A stretch of 54,557 nucleotides of DNA, from assembly GCA_017622295.1 (NCBI GenBank), contig JAGARK010000075.1, forward strand, positions 1-54,557, in the 5' to 3' direction. A program made the position numbers and the translations under genes. This DNA is from Oscillospiraceae bacterium. Its GTDB lineage: Bacteria; Bacillota; Clostridia; Oscillospirales; Oscillospiraceae. A model generated the notes under the pieces. The model did not search any database, had not been told where the DNA came from, and was given only the letters and a program-made list of their open reading frames with translations. Of the stretch, positions 1 through 8,190 are shown piece after piece (within the stretch, counting starts at the first letter, position 1; every line of letters starts with the position of its first letter).

Positions 1-442
1 CCATATTGATGGTACCGGAGTAGGTCTTGTGACCGGTGGAAATAGAAGTTGCGGTGGATGCGGAGTCAGGGGCAAAGGAGTTGGAGTCATAGGTCACGGC
101 AGAACCTGCTGCTTCAAAGTTCATGAAGTTCAGGTACTGGGGGCCATCCAGAGTTGCGCCCTGGTTGTCGTCCAGGCTGGGCTGTGCCATGAAGTAGTCT
201 TCATCGGTCAGTGCACCCAGATAATCGGCAGTGGACTGGATCTGAGGATAGCTCATGCCGTCGCCAATGAACAGGAACACATACTTAGGCGCGGCCAGGG
301 TATCCGCCGGTTCCGTCACCTGGGTCGTGAGAGTGGTTTCGTTATTGCCAGTGGTTTCGTTTGCCTGATTCTGGTTGCCGCAGCCGACAAACAGCGTCAG
401 CATCAGACACACAGCCAGAAAGGCAGCCATGATTTTCTTCAT
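1..442 (-). CDS. Alkaline phosphatase lipoprotein, N-terminal part (runs off the window)
   Basis: The first 147 residues of a secreted alkaline phosphatase are present; the rest lies left of the window. Residues 1-21 form a lipoprotein signal peptide (MKKIM then a hydrophobic core) ending in a lipobox-like FVGC, so the mature protein should be anchored at Cys21. A Ser/Thr/Asn-rich linker follows. The catalytic domain then shows the family's first metal-binding segment (FLFIGDGMS) and the nucleophile motif DSASTAT, in which the serine after Asp is the phosphorylated residue. The family releases phosphate from monoesters outside the membrane and is normally made on phosphate starvation. The start has a GGAGG site 8 nt upstream. 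The upstream region is nearly identical to that of the next gene, so the two are probably co-regulated. Confidence 0.9.
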   Translation of the reverse strand, partial: MKKIMAAFLAVCLMLTLFVGCGNQNQANETTGNNETTLTTQVTEPADTLAAPKYVFLFIGDGMSYPQIQSTADYLGALTDEDYFMAQPSLDDNQGATLDGPQYLNFMNFEAAGSAVTYDSNSFAPDSASTATSISTGHKTYSGTINM

Positions 443-468
443 TGTGGATTCCTCCGTTTGTATTTAGT

Positions 469-483
469 TTGTGCCTTGCACAA
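469..483. promoter_or_regulatory. Short palindrome TTGTGC-CTT-GCACAA after the phosphatase promoter
   Basis: This 6-bp inverted repeat with a 3-nt centre sits 5 nt downstream of the likely -10 box, near the transcription start. The gene at 638-2503 has a matching palindrome (TTGTAC-CTC-GTACAA) at exactly the same distance from its -10 box. It could be an operator or a 5' mRNA hairpin. Confidence 0.5.
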
Positions 484-488
484 TTCCC

Positions 489-575
489 AGTATACAAATC
501 GGTTGTAAAATCCGAAACCAGCGAACGGTAAAACTATTTCGAAACCTGCGTAAAGAAAGTATACAAAACTTTACA
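489..575 (-). promoter_or_regulatory. Promoter with Pho-box-like repeats for the alkaline phosphatase
   Basis: On the minus strand a -10 box TATACT (489-494) is preceded by TTTACA (504-509) with a 9-nt gap and no good -35 box. Further TTTAC and GTTTCG repeats continue to about 575. Firmicute PhoP sites are arrays of TT(A/C/T)ACA repeats replacing the -35 box, so phosphate control is a reasonable inference. The block is about 85% identical to 2561-2632. Confidence 0.6.
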
Positions 576-588
576 TTTGAAAATGAAA

Positions 589-622
589 AGCGGGTAAGCC
601 ATATAGCCATGGCTTACCCGCT
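589..622 (-). terminator. Intrinsic terminator of the choice-of-anchor I gene
   Basis: A perfect 14-bp stem with a 6-nt loop lies just after the stop codon of the gene at 638-2503. It is followed on the minus strand by a T-rich tail (TTTTCATTTTC). Confidence 0.8.
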
Positions 623-637
623 GATTATTTCTTCTTA

Positions 638-2503
638 TTATTTGCGCTTTCTGATGATTACAACCAGCAGAGCAATTGCAATGGCTCCAACAACCACAAT
701 CCAGACCATGTTCGGAGTGTTTTCCTCCGTTACAACTTCAGAAATGGGATCAGTAGCTTCCACCGACTCAGTAGCTTCTGCTGGCTCGGTCACATCCACA
801 ACCACGGCTTCATTGCACTTGGTGCAAACACCGTCGACAAAGTTGTGGGTCACATCGCCGCCCACTGCGTAGGCGCTGACGGTGCCGCTGACCTCGAAAG
901 CCGCCAGCAGAACACAGGTATCGCCGGTGTTGATGAGATACATTCCCTCGGGAGCAACGTCGCCGGTCATGTAGTAGCCGGGGTTTTCCTCGTTCACATT
1001 TTCGGGGTTCTCGGAGAAATTGCGGGTGTTGATATAGTTGACATAGGAAGCGGTTTCGGCCTCGGTGTTGATCTTGTAGGCCATGATGCCGCTGATACGC
1101 TCCAGGGCAACAAAGGCATAGAGGTCATTGCCAACTGTTCCGACGATGACACTTTCGGGTTCTGGGCCCTTCTTGGGGGAGCGGCTGTCGTGCTCATTGT
1201 CATCATTGGAGCAGTTGAAGTATTCGGGGATATAGGAGGCGGTCAGTTCCTCAAAAGCCTTGCCGCTGTCGAAGACCTGCGTCAGCCCATCTTCCTCCAC
1301 ACGGAAGATAGAGAAGGAACGGCTGCTGAAGAGAACCTGCTTACCATCCGGCATACCGTCGGTCACCTCGGGATCGATGACACGGACCTTTTCGGCCTCA
1401 GAACCATCGGTGGCAATCAGAGTTTCCTTGATTTCGTTGCAGTATTCGTTTTCATCGCTGCCCCATTCCCGGGCGTCACCCTCGTTGGCGGTAACCAGAT
1501 AAGTAATGCCATTGACATCGTACATGGCGATGCCGTCAGGCATATGTGCGGCAACTGCATCAGGGTAGGTATTGGCAGCATACACGCCGTCCTCTACCAG
1601 ATCCAGCGCATTTTCTTCCAGGCTCAGATCCTGATAGCCCAGAGCGTAGACACCGGTATAAGTACCGCTGACCAGATCCAGCACAGCAACGGCATTGGCT
1701 TCCTGGAGGACGATGTAAGCGGTGGTATCGTCGCAGGTGATATATTCAGGCTCGAAATCTACGGAGGGAGCATTACCCTTGACCATCATGACACCGGAGG
1801 CGACCAGTTCTTCCCGCTTTCCATCAAAAGCCTCAAAACCCACATTCTTGTGGGAGCTGGATGCAGGGTCTTCTGCATTCAGCCAGATAACGGTAACAGA
1901 ACCGGCAGGATCGGTCACGCCATCGCCAAAGCCCTCCCGGGGTTCACCTTCGTTGGCGACCAGAATTTTGGTGCCGTCGGGGGTAAAGGTGACCATATCG
2001 GGCTGGAATCCTGCTTCCATCATAGCCAGCAGCTCGCCATCGGTATTCAGAATACCAACGCAACCGGCAGCGTCATAGTCCTCTGCCTGCAGAGCTACGG
2101 CAACCAGACCAAGATCGGAATTGACGGATACGGAGGTCATATCACCGTAGTGGAATCCGGGCATCAGCTCCGCAGCCATGGCCTTGATATCCAGAGAGGT
2201 GGCGGTGATGGCATCGGAAGTACCGCAGGTCACACCGTTCAGATCCAGAATATCCAGCATACCGGTGGCGCCGTTGACCACCCAGGCGTTGTTGTTGACT
2301 GCATCGTAGGACACGATCTCGGCCACACCACCTTCAGGATTGGAAATACCGGACACATAGGAGCTAATCTTGGTCAGATCCACGCCGTTCCCGTTTTCAT
2401 AGCCGTCGATTTTGGTTTCAGCGGCATGTGCCATACTGGGAACCATAACAAAAGTCAAAGCAAGTGCCAGTACAACAGATATAATACGTTTGAAATTGAA
2501 CAT
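638..2503 (-). CDS. Choice-of-anchor I surface protein, membrane-anchored
   Basis: A 621-aa secreted protein with a signal peptide (residues 1-27, cleavage after AHA). A long beta-propeller-like region follows, carrying the choice-of-anchor I hallmarks PDGIAMYDV and LVTANEGDAREWG. Members of this family are often found beside alkaline phosphatases and called esterase- or phytase-like, but their enzymatic role is not settled. The tail has a CTKC motif, a Thr/Glu-rich wall-spanning linker and a hydrophobic segment of about 22 residues ending RKRK. There is no LPXTG, so it is probably held by a C-terminal membrane helix. The start is supported by AAAGGA 8 nt upstream. The shared upstream module suggests co-expression with the phosphatase gene, hence a guess at a role in scavenging organic phosphate. 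Confidence 0.85.
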   Translation of the reverse strand: MFNFKRIISVVLALALTFVMVPSMAHAAETKIDGYENGNGVDLTKISSYVSGISNPEGGVAEIVSYDAVNNNAWVVNGATGMLDILDLNGVTCGTSDAITATSLDIKAMAAELMPGFHYGDMTSVSVNSDLGLVAVALQAEDYDAAGCVGILNTDGELLAMMEAGFQPDMVTFTPDGTKILVANEGEPREGFGDGVTDPAGSVTVIWLNAEDPASSSHKNVGFEAFDGKREELVASGVMMVKGNAPSVDFEPEYITCDDTTAYIVLQEANAVAVLDLVSGTYTGVYALGYQDLSLEENALDLVEDGVYAANTYPDAVAAHMPDGIAMYDVNGITYLVTANEGDAREWGSDENEYCNEIKETLIATDGSEAEKVRVIDPEVTDGMPDGKQVLFSSRSFSIFRVEEDGLTQVFDSGKAFEELTASYIPEYFNCSNDDNEHDSRSPKKGPEPESVIVGTVGNDLYAFVALERISGIMAYKINTEAETASYVNYINTRNFSENPENVNEENPGYYMTGDVAPEGMYLINTGDTCVLLAAFEVSGTVSAYAVGGDVTHNFVDGVCTKCNEAVVVDVTEPAEATESVEATDPISEVVTEENTPNMVWIVVVGAIAIALLVVIIRKRK

Positions 2504-2520
2504 ATAGGAAATTCCTTTCT

Positions 2521-2545
2521 AATAATTGTACCTCGTACAATTATT
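2521..2545. promoter_or_regulatory. Perfect 11-bp palindrome in the choice-of-anchor I leader
   Basis: AATAATTGTAC-CTC and its perfect complement form an 11-bp inverted repeat around a 3-nt centre, directly after the -10 box. Its core TTGTAC-CTC-GTACAA (2526-2540) matches the palindrome at 469-483 in sequence and in distance from the -10 box. Operator or mRNA 5' hairpin. Confidence 0.55.
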
Positions 2546-2632
2546 AGAATAATGCTTTAATGTAAAATCCGAAATCAACGGATGGTAAAACCATTTCGAA
2601 ACCTAAGTAAAGAAAATATAATAAATTTTACA
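2546..2632 (-). promoter_or_regulatory. Second copy of the Pho-box-like promoter module
   Basis: On the minus strand -10 TATTCT (2546-2551) is preceded by TTTACA (2561-2566) with a 9-nt gap, as upstream of the phosphatase. The repeats up to 2632 align base for base with 504-575 and keep the GGATTTTACA and GGTTTCGAAAT blocks. Confidence 0.6.
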
Positions 2633-2651
2633 AATGCACTTGCCTGACCAA

Positions 2652-2689
2652 AAAGAGGAATCGCACTAAACCGTGTGCGATTCCTCTTT
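2652..2689. terminator. Bidirectional terminator at the left end of the mobile element
   Basis: A perfect 15-bp stem (AAAGAGGAATCGCAC) with an 8-nt loop has A/T runs on both sides. It terminates the minus-strand pair 2696-6581. The left boundary of the mobile element should lie near here. Confidence 0.85.
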
Positions 2690-2695
2690 TTTCGT

Positions 2696-3538
2696 TTATG
2701 GGCAATTTATTCTGAATTTGCAGATTCCGTAGCTTTCCTTATATTCTACGATATCTTTCGGCAGAGCCTTTTTCCATTTCTTGCTGAAACCTGTACTTCC
2801 ATAGTAAGCATCCACCGCAGACACCGGGAGGATCACCCAGTCCTCGCCATCCACTCTGTGTGCCAGATAATATTGTGTCAGCATGGGCAGAAGATCCTCT
2901 GGAACACCTTTGGGTGTTGCTTCCTTCAGATTATTGATTACTTCCTGAGAAAGAGAAATCTCGTAATTCTGCGGCGGTCCCAGTTCCAGGGCATCCGCAA
3001 GAATATCATCAAAACGCAGTCCCCAGGCTGCCTTTGTATTTTGTGCGAAGGCCGGGACCTGAAGCTGTTTGACCTTTTTCTTCCATTCCCTCGTAAAGCC
3101 AGATGCCAGCTTCTCGCAGTTTTTCTGGGCGGGCTTGCTGACAAGGTCAGGATTCTTTCTCGCAAATTTAATCACATTCTTCACATGGCGATGGAACCAA
3201 CCGTTGCCCTTTTCATCCACCAGCTCCGGAAAGTCGGTGGACAGATGACCGAAATTTACCTTCGGCGCTGTCCCTACTTCCGGAGCTTTTTTGCTTTTTG
3301 CGGGGATACTGCACCAGGCACAGAGGGCATATCGGGCATATTCTATGTTCTCATAAGGATCAGCCCCATCCCGGAACAGATAACCTCTGGCAATGATGGT
3401 CAGAATTCTGCCTAATCCTTCAAAGTCCAGAAAGGTATTGAACGTAAATCTGCCCACCCATGCGGTATCCCGTTTACCGGAAGAGCGGTAAACGGGTTTA
3501 TCCGTATAGGCTTTGAATTCACCAATCTCGTTCAGCAT
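2696..3538 (-). CDS. Unknown 280-aa protein, coupled partner of the RdRP-like polymerase
   Basis: I do not recognise this protein. It is 280 residues, soluble, with no signal peptide or membrane segment. It has many Lys and aromatic residues, a basic stretch near residues 150-170 (REWKKKVKQ), and a C-terminal region rich in Trp/Tyr ending FRINCP. Its ATG lies 20 nt inside the end of the polymerase gene, so the two are almost certainly translationally coupled and made together. This makes it a candidate accessory subunit or a gene acting in the same step. It is followed at once by a strong terminator, so the operon has just two genes. Nothing in the sequence identifies a catalytic site. Confidence 0.75.
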   Translation of the reverse strand: MLNEIGEFKAYTDKPVYRSSGKRDTAWVGRFTFNTFLDFEGLGRILTIIARGYLFRDGADPYENIEYARYALCAWCSIPAKSKKAPEVGTAPKVNFGHLSTDFPELVDEKGNGWFHRHVKNVIKFARKNPDLVSKPAQKNCEKLASGFTREWKKKVKQLQVPAFAQNTKAAWGLRFDDILADALELGPPQNYEISLSQEVINNLKEATPKGVPEDLLPMLTQYYLAHRVDGEDWVILPVSAVDAYYGSTGFSKKWKKALPKDIVEYKESYGICKFRINCP

Positions 3539-6500
3539 CCCAGGGCCACCTCCATTTCCGCTTTCTGGGTTTCTCTTCCTTGTGGGTACTCACCGCCAGA
3601 TCCAGCACGGTGCCGGGCAATACCTCCAGGGCAAACTGTCGCTTCCCCAAGGCTATGGCGCACTTAACCGCATCCTCTGAAAGAATCCAATGCCCTTTGG
3701 TTATGGGATGCAGAATCCGTTGGCACCGTCGGATCAGAGCTTCCTTGTAGTTCCGCTCCTCATGGATGTGGTACATCAACTGATGCAGATCTTCACTGTC
3801 ACCCCTTCGGTCCAGGAGCCGTTTCCGATGCTCCTGGCTGCTGTACAGATCATCATAATCACAGATAATATCCGGCAGCAATCGATAGCCTCCGCTGCGG
3901 AAATCGCAGAACAGATCCCAATAGCGAATACTCGCCATGGGCATGTGGTCAAAGTAATCCCATCGGTCCTCCGACTTTGAGAACTGCCACCCACCATCCG
4001 TCAGCTCATGGCGCAGCTTTCGGATCGTATCGGGAAACTCGTGGTCGAAGCAGTGGTACAGCTCGTCCACGGTGTAGTCATGCTCCTGATTCCGGGCAAA
4101 CAGGATGCGCAGAATATCATTTTTCCGCGTCATGCGGTCCGACTCGATCCGCAGATTGCGGCACCGCCGCTGGGCTTCCTCATAGGCGGATATGAGTTGT
4201 TCCATCCGCTTCATCAGGGCAGGATTGAGTTTTTCCTTCCATTCGGGATCTGCCGCAAAAGCGAACAGGTACTCGTCACGGGCCGGAATGGCTGTCAGTG
4301 CCGAGCATTCTTCTTCCAAACATTTGGCATAGTACGGCAGCTTTTCCAGATTAGAGCTGACATGCTCCCAGTCCACGGAGCCGAAGAATGTGTCCATCCG
4401 CTCCTTTTTGGTGGGCTGATACCATTTCCGGCTGTCGCTCTTCTGGTGAATGGTCTTGTAACGCAGGAACAGGCTTTTCCTGCCTCTATTGTCGCCCAAG
4501 TATTCAGACAAATCCGGTTTGACACCACTTTTTGCAGAGTCGATCTCCAGACCCGTCAGGATGGCGAGAACTTCGGTTTCCTGTCTGCGCTGCTGCTTTT
4601 CCTCTGCGGTGGTGTTTTCATCGTAGGCTATGATACTGCGCCGCAGAGCGGCGTTGCTGATCTGGCCCACACGGGAGGAAAAGGTTGCCTTGACCGTCTC
4701 AAACCGTGCTTTCCAGTCCTGGGAGTCCGCCAGAATAGGCTCCGCTGCCGGGATCTTCAACAGGGGCAGATTGCCCTCATTTTCATAATTATCGCCGTAA
4801 TTCCGGCCAACACACCGATTCATCAGCGGGTCGGAAATGGTCTTGATCATATCGCCGTCATAGTCCGCACCGCCCAGCCGCTCCGGAATCAGGCTTCGGG
4901 AATCCACCATGACCACATAATGAAGGTGTCCCAAGTATTGCTGCCGCAAAGAGCCTGCTGCCGTGGGCTTTGCAATGACTTCCTCGTTTCTTGCGATATG
5001 GGGGTTACGCAGGAGTGTGTACATATCGTTCGGCTCGTAGGCAGGCTTCGGTGCATAGAACACAGCACCGCTCAATGCCTCCGCCATCAAAACGTTATAG
5101 GCATATTCCGATACCGGCTGAACAACCACAGCCAGTAAACGCATCAAATCATCGGAAAGATAGCGGTTATCTCCTGCCACCAGAAGATTTGCATTACGGT
5201 ACTTATTCAGAATGTGTTCGGCCTTATCCTGTAACTCCTTCTGGTAGATCGGCTCAAAGATGAACCAGAAATTCTTCTTTATCAGTTCTGCCCGGTACCG
5301 CTGTCGGTCAGTAATGTCCAGCTCCGGGTCGTCCAGCTTCGCTATAAAGTAGTCCCGCTGGGAGCCATGGTTTGCACGGAAATCGTAATATGCCTGCTCG
5401 GTTGCCTTGGTAAGCCAGTATCCCTCACGAGCCTGCCGGCTGAAATTCCAGTCCTTTGGCACCGCAGCAGGCCGGAATTCTTCATCGGAAATAGCAGCGG
5501 TATTCAGGAACTGATAGTTCAACTCCGTCATATCCTGGGGTTCCACGGAATCCATGCCGGAGATGTAGAGGGCATGGTCGTATTTCAGGCATCTGCGCAG
5601 ATATTCAGCCCAGCTCAGACCGTTCTCCGTCATCCAGCCGAAGCCCTTGAACATGCTCTTCGTCAGGATCATATCCACGTCTTCTATGCTGTGCCAGTTG
5701 CCCCAGATGTCCACGATCATGTGAACCCCCAGGTCATAGAACAGCGACCTGAAATCCACCTCATGAACCACGCCCTTGATATAGGGCAGACGGATCTGGA
5801 AAGAATGGTGGAAATGTCCCTTGTCAGCCATGGGATCGAGATGCCTTGCGAGACGAGGAGATACCAATCCCTCGCCGTCGAACTCCGTGATTTCAATATC
5901 CATAGCCTTTTCAACTCTGGAATACTTACGAACAGGGCCGTCAGAACCGTCATCCTCGACTGTAATAGTCTTTACATTTTCAATGACACTCTTGGGATTA
6001 TCGATGACGATGATCCTTTTATCATTCAGCAAATCCCGACTGTCAATACGATAGCCGCCGGTGAAGAGTAGGCCATTGTAAGCATAAAGCTTGCTCAGCT
6101 GGCACTCCCCGATGGTCATACCCAGCATCATCCGCTCTTTCAATGGTTCATACAGATCCTCCCGGACGAAGCACAGTTTGGAATTCCGGCTCATACTGGC
6201 AGAGCGTTCAAAGGCAATATATCGATGTGTCTGCACTCTCAGGCAGAGACGGATTCCTTCCGGGCGGAACATCCATTCCGCTTTCCGTTGAAGCTCTGCT
6301 ACCTTGCCCACCGGTCTGCGATCAAAGATGCCGGAGAAATCGATATAGATGAATACTTCCGAAAGTGCATCCCCGTCAGCATAGCCAAAGCGCTCATCAC
6401 CCTTGAGAAGCCGCATGGCCTGATAGAACATGGGACAAGCTTCCTGCTGCGTCCACTTCACCAGATACTCCCTTGACGGCTCTGCCGCATCATAGACAAT

Positions 6501-6581
6501 ATCAAATTTCCCATCTCTTTCTTCGATGGAAGACAGCAACGTAATGGCGCTGATCTCCGGGATGGTATATCGGAATGCCAT
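3519..6581 (-). CDS. Two-barrel RNA polymerase of the RdRP/QDE-1-like family, mobile-element encoded
   Basis: A 1020-aa protein with the ordered motifs of the RNA-dependent RNA polymerase (RdRP, QDE-1-like) family. These are a DGEGLVSPRLA motif at about 235-245 (family form DGxGxIS..LA), FQIRLPYIKGVV at 261-272 (family form FQIRxxGxKGVV), RNPH at 525-528, the catalytic metal-binding GGADYDGD at 570-577 (family form GxDxDGD), and IDSAKSG at 680-686 (family form VDxxKTG). The three Asp of DYDGD would hold the catalytic magnesium. Relatives are eukaryotic silencing polymerases and phage/bacterial YonO-type enzymes. Its template and product here are unknown. The start has a strong AAGGAGGTG site. 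It overlaps the 280-aa gene downstream and is divergent from the mobilization cassette. Confidence 0.85.
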   Translation of the reverse strand: MAFRYTIPEISAITLLSSIEERDGKFDIVYDAAEPSREYLVKWTQQEACPMFYQAMRLLKGDERFGYADGDALSEVFIYIDFSGIFDRRPVGKVAELQRKAEWMFRPEGIRLCLRVQTHRYIAFERSASMSRNSKLCFVREDLYEPLKERMMLGMTIGECQLSKLYAYNGLLFTGGYRIDSRDLLNDKRIIVIDNPKSVIENVKTITVEDDGSDGPVRKYSRVEKAMDIEITEFDGEGLVSPRLARHLDPMADKGHFHHSFQIRLPYIKGVVHEVDFRSLFYDLGVHMIVDIWGNWHSIEDVDMILTKSMFKGFGWMTENGLSWAEYLRRCLKYDHALYISGMDSVEPQDMTELNYQFLNTAAISDEEFRPAAVPKDWNFSRQAREGYWLTKATEQAYYDFRANHGSQRDYFIAKLDDPELDITDRQRYRAELIKKNFWFIFEPIYQKELQDKAEHILNKYRNANLLVAGDNRYLSDDLMRLLAVVVQPVSEYAYNVLMAEALSGAVFYAPKPAYEPNDMYTLLRNPHIARNEEVIAKPTAAGSLRQQYLGHLHYVVMVDSRSLIPERLGGADYDGDMIKTISDPLMNRCVGRNYGDNYENEGNLPLLKIPAAEPILADSQDWKARFETVKATFSSRVGQISNAALRRSIIAYDENTTAEEKQQRRQETEVLAILTGLEIDSAKSGVKPDLSEYLGDNRGRKSLFLRYKTIHQKSDSRKWYQPTKKERMDTFFGSVDWEHVSSNLEKLPYYAKCLEEECSALTAIPARDEYLFAFAADPEWKEKLNPALMKRMEQLISAYEEAQRRCRNLRIESDRMTRKNDILRILFARNQEHDYTVDELYHCFDHEFPDTIRKLRHELTDGGWQFSKSEDRWDYFDHMPMASIRYWDLFCDFRSGGYRLLPDIICDYDDLYSSQEHRKRLLDRRGDSEDLHQLMYHIHEERNYKEALIRRCQRILHPITKGHWILSEDAVKCAIALGKRQFALEVLPGTVLDLAVSTHKEEKPRKRKWRWPWDAERDW

Positions 6582-6592
6582 ATCAGCACCTC

Positions 6593-6624
6593 CTTAGTTT
6601 GGTTATCATCGTTAACTTAGTTTA
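6593..6624. promoter_or_regulatory. Direct repeats in the divergent control region of the mobile element
   Basis: The 8-mer CTTAGTTT occurs at 6593-6600 and again at 6617-6624, flanking GGTTATCATCGTTAAC. The spot lies between the polymerase start (6581) and the plus-strand cassette (6731). It may bind a regulator of the divergent operons; no protein can be assigned. Confidence 0.3.
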
Positions 6625-6730
6625 GCAGACAATTATGAACAAATCAACCGCCAAATTCCTTATTTGATAACTGCCCCCACTTTTTCTGTGCGAGGTCAGT
6701 TAGATCTTAATGAAAAGGAGGAAAAAAGAT

Positions 6731-6946
6731 ATGATTTGGAAGCTCACACCAGAGCAAAAACAGCAGGTCGAAGCCCTGATCCCAACCTGCTGCAACTGGG
6801 ACAACGGGCAATGTCTGGCACTGGATATGCCCTGTCCCCAGCAACTGTCCGTCAGCCGGATCAACTGCACCTATTTCCGCGGTGCAGTCCTGCCGGGACA
6901 CCCGGAACTCTACGAATCCATTATAAAAAACAACCAGGGAGGATAA
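6731..6946 (+). CDS. Cysteine-rich VLP domain protein
   Basis: A 71-aa protein starting LTPEQKQQV, with a CC pair, CLALD, C-PQQ, and the closing CTYFRGAVLPG that gives the Cys_rich_VLP family its name. The six cysteines suggest a small metal-binding fold. Family members are typical passengers of Firmicute conjugative and mobilizable elements, next to relaxase and partition genes, and have no established function. The ATG at 6731 is preceded by AAGGAGG at 7-8 nt. It opens the plus-strand cassette and ends 6 nt before parM. Confidence 0.85.
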   Translation: MIWKLTPEQKQQVEALIPTCCNWDNGQCLALDMPCPQQLSVSRINCTYFRGAVLPGHPELYESIIKNNQGG

Positions 6947-6952
6947 TGAAAC

Positions 6953-7873
6953 ATGAAAAACAAGAACGGAACCTATATCATCGGTATTGACCATGGCTAC
7001 GGCAACATCAAGACGGCCAATTGCTGCTTCCCCACCGGAGTGGTGGTCAGCGATACCGAGCCTACTTTCAAGCAGAATCTTCTGGTCTATAAAGGCCGGT
7101 ATTATCAGATTGGTATCGGTCACAAGGAATATGCCGCCGAGAAGGTCATGGATGAAGATTACTATGTCCTGACCCTTGCCGCCATCGCCCGGGAACTGGC
7201 GCGGGAGCAGATCACCTCTGCTGTCGTATTCATCGCAGCCGGTCTGCCTCTTAGCTGGGTTGGAAGCCAGAAGCAGGCATTCAAGGAATATCTGCTGCGC
7301 AACGCTGAGGTTGACTTCACTTTTCGCAGCCGGGACTATCACATTAAGATCGTCGGCGCAGAGGTATTTCCCCAGGGCTTCGCAGCCATTGCGGAACGGC
7401 TCAGTGATTTCAGCGGCACCCATCTGCTCTGCGACATCGGCAACGGCACCATGAATCTTCTGCGGGTCGCAAATAAGAAGCCCGATCCCCGGAACATGTT
7501 CACGGAGAAGTACGGTGTCCAGCAGTGCGTCATCGCTATGCAGGAAGCCCTGATGCGGGAGCATAAGGCCCAGGTGGACGAAGAGACCATTCACAGCTTT
7601 CTCCGCCATGGCACCGCTGGCATCACGGCAGAGATTGAGCATACCATGACCGCCGCAGCAAAGGATTATGTTCAGGAGATCTTCCGGAAGCTCCGGGAGC
7701 ATGGGTACGATCCCCGGCTGATGAAACTCTATGTAGTAGGCGGAGGTGGCTGCCTCATCAAGAATTTCTGCCAGTATGACCGTAATCGTATCGTCATCAA
7801 TGACGACATCTGCGCCACCGCCAAGGGTTATGAGTATATGGCGGCGATGAATTTCCGAAAGGCGGGGAAATGA
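6953..7873 (+). CDS. parM: ParM-like plasmid segregation actin ATPase
   Basis: A 306-aa actin/Hsp70-fold ATPase of the ParM/StbA type. Visible nucleotide-binding elements are phosphate-1 (IGIDHGYGNIKT, Asp13), phosphate-2 (DIGNGT, 161-166) and the adenosine motif (VVGGGGCLI near residue 260). Such proteins polymerise into filaments that push DNA copies apart by binding a ParR adaptor on a centromere-like site. Here the gene overlaps the next one (ATGATGG), a small acidic/basic protein that fits ParR. Its place on an integrated element suggests the excised circle is actively maintained before transfer or reintegration. Confidence 0.88.
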   Translation: MKNKNGTYIIGIDHGYGNIKTANCCFPTGVVVSDTEPTFKQNLLVYKGRYYQIGIGHKEYAAEKVMDEDYYVLTLAAIARELAREQITSAVVFIAAGLPLSWVGSQKQAFKEYLLRNAEVDFTFRSRDYHIKIVGAEVFPQGFAAIAERLSDFSGTHLLCDIGNGTMNLLRVANKKPDPRNMFTEKYGVQQCVIAMQEALMREHKAQVDEETIHSFLRHGTAGITAEIEHTMTAAAKDYVQEIFRKLREHGYDPRLMKLYVVGGGGCLIKNFCQYDRNRIVINDDICATAKGYEYMAAMNFRKAGK

Positions 7874-8190
7874 TGGCGACAAAGTATATCAAGATCCGGC
7901 TGAATCTGGACAAGGAAAAGGACCGGCGGGTCTACGAATATCTGGACAGCTGCGGCGGCTCTCTTTGCAGAGCCGCCGTTTCTGCGTTATACGATCATAT
8001 TGAGCGGCTGGAAGAGGACGCCTTTCTGGAGCGAGTCATTCGGACGATCCGGGAGGAGACCCAGAAAGCCAATGTGCTTTCCGGGCTGATCGGTCAGCTT
8101 CAGCAGGTATCGGTGGTTCCGACTCAGGTAGATGCGGACGTACAGGAGAATGAGGACACGATTTCAGACTTCCTTGACGCCTTTAACTGA
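7870..8190 (+). CDS. ParR-like adaptor protein, partner of ParM
   Basis: A 106-aa protein overlapping the stop codon of parM. Its N-terminus (KYIKIRLNLDKEKDRRVYEYL) looks like the beta strand and first helix of a ribbon-helix-helix DNA-binding domain. It is followed by a helical segment and an acidic tail (ENEDTISDFLDAFN) of the kind ParR adaptors use to contact ParM filaments. Assignment rests on position, size and this layout, not on a diagnostic motif. Two in-frame ATGs (7870 and 7873) are possible; the difference is one residue. The direct repeats just downstream (TTTGACCC at 8201 and 8211) could belong to its centromere. Confidence 0.65.
   Translation: MMATKYIKIRLNLDKEKDRRVYEYLDSCGGSLCRAAVSALYDHIERLEEDAFLERVIRTIREETQKANVLSGLIGQLQQVSVVPTQVDADVQENEDTISDFLDAFN

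Noticed and set aside
2370-2503. Sortase (LPXTG) anchoring of the choice-of-anchor I protein
   Set aside because: The C-terminus has a membrane segment and RKRK tail but no LPXTG-like motif before it.
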